NCBI GenBank assembly: GCA_964587915.1
Contig: CAZPMK010000036.1
Location: forward strand, 1 to 17,078
DNA from: CAG-177 sp964587915
Lineage (GTDB): Bacteria; Bacillota; Clostridia; Oscillospirales; Acutalibacteraceae
Length of the DNA stretch: 17,078 nt
Direction: 5' to 3'
In this document: positions 14,482-17,078 of the stretch, one piece after another
How positions within the stretch are numbered: position 1 is the first letter of the stretch
Layout: the number at the start of each line of letters is the position of its first letter
Position numbers and translations under genes: made by a program
Notes under the pieces: generated by a model
Databases searched by the model: none
Seen by the model: the letters and a program-made list of their open reading frames with translations, nothing else
Told to the model about the DNA's origin: nothing

Positions 14482-17016
14482 TCATTGCTTCTGCTCTTTC
14501 AGCCTTTCGGAAATGCGTTCGTTCACTGCTTTAATTTCCTCTTCAAATTCGCGGGCACTGACACGCAAAACGCCGTATCGAACCGCAGAAAGCTGAATCA
14601 TTGCATCTGATGTTACGACTCTTACATTATCATTTTTGCCGATTTCCGAAACAAATCGTTCGATATACACATCCCCTGTTTCTCTCTCCTGCGTATATAC
14701 GATATGAATATTATTGTAATTATAATTTTCGCCGTTGTTTCCCGCAACCATATATGCATCAAAAACAAGAACAACCTCGCTTCCCGTGAACGCGGCATAA
14801 TTACAAAGAATATCCGCAAGTCTGTCGCGAGCGGCGGAAATATCGCTTTCGGCAAGAAATTTAAGCTCCTCCCAAGCAAAAATACAGTTGTAGCCGTCAA
14901 CGATAATATATTTTTTACGCTTTGTACCGTCGAGCTCAACACTTATATCATCGCTTTTTACACTCTTCGGTCGGTAAAGAGTTTGAGTCAGCTTTGCAGG
15001 ACCAAATTCACGCTCCATTATTGCTTCAAGCTCTTTATCGTCAATGTGAAAATTACGGCGGTTTATTGCCGCTTCATACGGTATTTTATCTTTTTCAAGA
15101 CAGCTTTCAAGGTGCATATGCTCGGGAACGGCATTCCACTTTACCGTAAATCCGCCGCCGTGAGCACAAAAAACGGAATCGGGAGTATTTTCAAGGTCCG
15201 CTTCCGGATTATAGTGTGCCTGTTCGAGAACGGACTGCGAATCATGGCAAACATCATATCCGCAAACGGTAAGTCGTAAGCTGCCCCTGCCTCCCGTATA
15301 TGCCGCGACCTCGGAGGCGTAAGTATTCATTGTCGTGACGGGTGCGGTTCCCTCGATAACGGAAACGCTGTCTCTGATTTCAGGTGCGGAAAAGGTACCG
15401 AATCTCAGCTTTATATCGCTTATGGCTCTGCCTATTTGCTCCGACGGAACCTCAAGACGGAAGCTGTAATACGGTTCGAGAATAACACTTTCGGCATTCA
15501 TAAGTCCCTGTCTTACGGCTCTGTAAGTTGCCTGTCTGAAATCTCCGCCCTCTGTATGTTTTAGGTGTGCTCTGCCTGCCGCAAGAACGATTTTTACATC
15601 GGTAAGCGGAGAGCCTGTAAGAACGCCCAAATGCTGTTTTTCACTCAAGTGCATTAAAATAAGCCTCTGCCAATTGCGGTCAAGGGAATCCTCACTGCAA
15701 CGGGTTGAAAATTGAAGTCCGCTTCCTCTCGGCAAGGGCGAAAGAAGGAGATGAACCTCTGCATAGTGTCTGAGCGGTTCATAATGCCCGACGCCCTCAA
15801 CGTTGTTTTTAATTGTTTCTTTATATAAAACTCTGCCGTTGTCGATTGTAACATCCACGCCGAAACGGTCAGTGATAAGACTTTTGAGTATTTCCGCCTG
15901 TACCTCGCCCATCAAGCGAACGTTGATTTCATGCAAATGAGAATTCCACGAAACCTTCAGCATCGGGTCTTCCTCTTCAAGCATACGCAGCTTCGGTAAA
16001 AATTCTTCGGGTTTTGTGCCCTCGGGAAGCAAAACGCGGTAATTCATTACCGGCTCGAGAATCGGCTCCTCTGCCGTTTCTTCCCCTCCCAAGCCCTGAC
16101 CGTTTTTTGTATCGCTCAGACCGGTTACCGCACAGGCTTCTCCCGCCCGCACATATTCAACGCTTTCATACTTAGAGCCGTTATATATTCTGATTCCGCT
16201 GATTTTTTCGGCTTTGCCGCCGTATTCTATCGTGTCACGTACTCGCATTTCGCCGCCCGTGAGCTTCATGTGCGTTACTCTTGCTCCGTTCGTATCATGC
16301 GTTATTTTGAATACTCTTGCTCCGAAACGGTCGGAATATGACTTTTGCGGTATCAGCTTTTCAAGCTCCGAGAGAAATTCGTCAATGCCGCTGAGCTTTA
16401 AGCCCGAACCGAAAAAGCAGGGAAAAAGCAGCCTTCCGCAGGTAAGGGAACGAATTTCGGATTCGGAGAGAGCACCGTTTTCAAGAAAGCTCTCCATGGC
16501 ATTTTCGGAGCACATGGCGGCGTACTCGTATTTTGAATCATTATCGGCTGAAAAATCAACACAGTTTTCGGAAAGCTCCGAGCATATGTCCTTCATCAGC
16601 TCGTCCTTTTCACGCCGTGCAAGATCAGTTTTTGTAACAAAAATAACAGTCGGCACATTATATATTCCGAGAAGATTCCAGAGCGTCTTTGTATGAGCCT
16701 GAACGCCGTCGATGCCGCTTACCACAAGCACGGCAATATCAAGCACCTGCAATATCCGCTCCGTTTCCGCAGAAAAATCAACATGACCGGGAGTATCGAG
16801 CAAGGTTGCATCGTATTCTCCCAGCTTCATTACCGCCTGACCAGCAAAAATGGTTATTCCTCTCGAACGCTCGAGAAGATGCGTATCGAGCACGGTATCG
16901 CCGTTATCTACTCTGCCGAGCTTACGAACTTTTCCGCTTTTGTAAAGCATCGCTTCGGCAAGAGTCGTTTTTCCCGCATCAACATGAGCGAGTATTCCGA
17001 TAACTGTTTTTCTCAT
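14482..17016 (-). CDS. Tet(M)-like translational GTPase fused to a YacP/Rae1-type NYN nuclease domain
   Basis: The 844-residue product has an EF-G/ribosomal-protection body: G1 AHVDAGKTT (10-18), G2 RGIT (52-55), G3 DTPGH (74-78), G4 TKTD (128-131, where the family usually has NKxD), domain II around 230-325, domain III (EEEDPMLKV) and EF-G domains IV and V up to about 640. Tet(M) normally ends there. Here a 60-residue linker leads to an NYN domain at about 701-830 with YIIVDGYN (D707), VVLVFDAY (D753), ERETGD (E779, D782) and VTSDAM (D804), matching YacP/Rae1, a ribosome-bound mRNA nuclease in Bacillus. The Tet(M) domain IV tip (YYSPVS) is replaced by RAHLKHTEGG, so drug release is doubtful. 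GAGGT lies 5 nt before the ATG. Upstream (17017-17078) is AT-rich, with no complete promoter inside the window. Annotation as tetracycline resistance would be unsafe. Confidence 0.92.
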   Translation of the reverse strand: MRKTVIGILAHVDAGKTTLAEAMLYKSGKVRKLGRVDNGDTVLDTHLLERSRGITIFAGQAVMKLGEYDATLLDTPGHVDFSAETERILQVLDIAVLVVSGIDGVQAHTKTLWNLLGIYNVPTVIFVTKTDLARREKDELMKDICSELSENCVDFSADNDSKYEYAAMCSENAMESFLENGALSESEIRSLTCGRLLFPCFFGSGLKLSGIDEFLSELEKLIPQKSYSDRFGARVFKITHDTNGARVTHMKLTGGEMRVRDTIEYGGKAEKISGIRIYNGSKYESVEYVRAGEACAVTGLSDTKNGQGLGGEETAEEPILEPVMNYRVLLPEGTKPEEFLPKLRMLEEEDPMLKVSWNSHLHEINVRLMGEVQAEILKSLITDRFGVDVTIDNGRVLYKETIKNNVEGVGHYEPLRHYAEVHLLLSPLPRGSGLQFSTRCSEDSLDRNWQRLILMHLSEKQHLGVLTGSPLTDVKIVLAAGRAHLKHTEGGDFRQATYRAVRQGLMNAESVILEPYYSFRLEVPSEQIGRAISDIKLRFGTFSAPEIRDSVSVIEGTAPVTTMNTYASEVAAYTGGRGSLRLTVCGYDVCHDSQSVLEQAHYNPEADLENTPDSVFCAHGGGFTVKWNAVPEHMHLESCLEKDKIPYEAAINRRNFHIDDKELEAIMEREFGPAKLTQTLYRPKSVKSDDISVELDGTKRKKYIIVDGYNCIFAWEELKFLAESDISAARDRLADILCNYAAFTGSEVVLVFDAYMVAGNNGENYNYNNIHIVYTQERETGDVYIERFVSEIGKNDNVRVVTSDAMIQLSAVRYGVLRVSAREFEEEIKAVNERISERLKEQKQ

Positions 17017-17078
17017 TATTACCTCGCTGAAAACCGTTTTGTTGATATTTTATCATATTTTATTTTAAAATACTATAC

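Noticed and set aside
14704..15279. Plus-strand open frame of 191 codons antisense to the GTPase-nuclease gene
   Set aside because: It lies opposite well-supported EF-G and NYN coding sequence and its translation has no domain-like pattern. It is a shadow frame.
14482..17016. Annotation as a tetracycline resistance gene
   Set aside because: The fold is of the Tet(M) type, but the drug-release loop is replaced and a nuclease domain is added. Resistance cannot be claimed from sequence.
1..17078. CRISPR arrays, tRNA or rRNA genes, insertion sequences, phage genes
   Set aside because: I found no regularly spaced direct repeats, tRNA cloverleaf, rRNA segments, transposase or phage-like genes. 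The repeats in the protease gene are coding LRR_5 units.

Overview
The window suggests a spore-forming, anaerobic, gut-type Clostridia, probably near Oscillospiraceae/Ruminococcaceae. The evidence is a canonical spoIVA, Firmicutes-type sigma-A promoters and GGAGG ribosome binding sites, a DUF1292 protein, a Gram-positive VanY-like peptidase, and a carbohydrate-use operon containing a BspA-type leucine-rich-repeat surface protein. The lineage is inferred from gene content; no rRNA is present.

Layout. All protein genes are on the minus strand except one glycosyltransferase. Bases 1-2500 hold spoIVA (spore coat basement ATPase, with its own terminator and a possible sigma-E promoter) and a membrane-anchored D,D-carboxypeptidase of the M15/VanY type. 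Bases 2571-3841 form a small unit read leftward: a strong sigma-A promoter, a DUF1292 gene, a structured RNA whose fold and sequence match 6S RNA, and a 222-residue hypothetical protein starting at GTG just after the 6S T-tract. From a divergent promoter at 3901, a second structured RNA of about 300 nt runs rightward to a strong terminator. I cannot assign it to a family. A separate sigma-A promoter then drives a GT2 polyprenyl-phosphate glycosyltransferase.

Bases 5330-14356 look like one five-gene operon read leftward from a promoter at 14438-14466: a secreted subtilase with chitobiase-like, LRR_5, Ig-like and Big2-like domains; a small nitroreductase; an oligopeptide-type ABC substrate-binding lipoprotein; a cytoplasmic GH27 alpha-galactosidase with a carbohydrate-binding-like domain inserted in its barrel; and a sialidase-fold BNR protein. 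Gaps are 11 and 28 nt, then 13 nt, then a 1-nt overlap. The set combines surface proteolysis or adhesion, solute capture and intracellular glycoside processing, but no permease is present.

At the right end, 14482-17016 encodes the most unusual protein: a Tet(M)-like ribosomal-protection/EF-G-family GTPase fused to a C-terminal NYN nuclease domain of the YacP/Rae1 type. It lacks the Tet(M) drug-displacing loop sequence, so it is more likely a ribosome-directed GTPase-nuclease than a plain tetracycline resistance gene. The two structured RNAs and this fusion are the main points to follow up.
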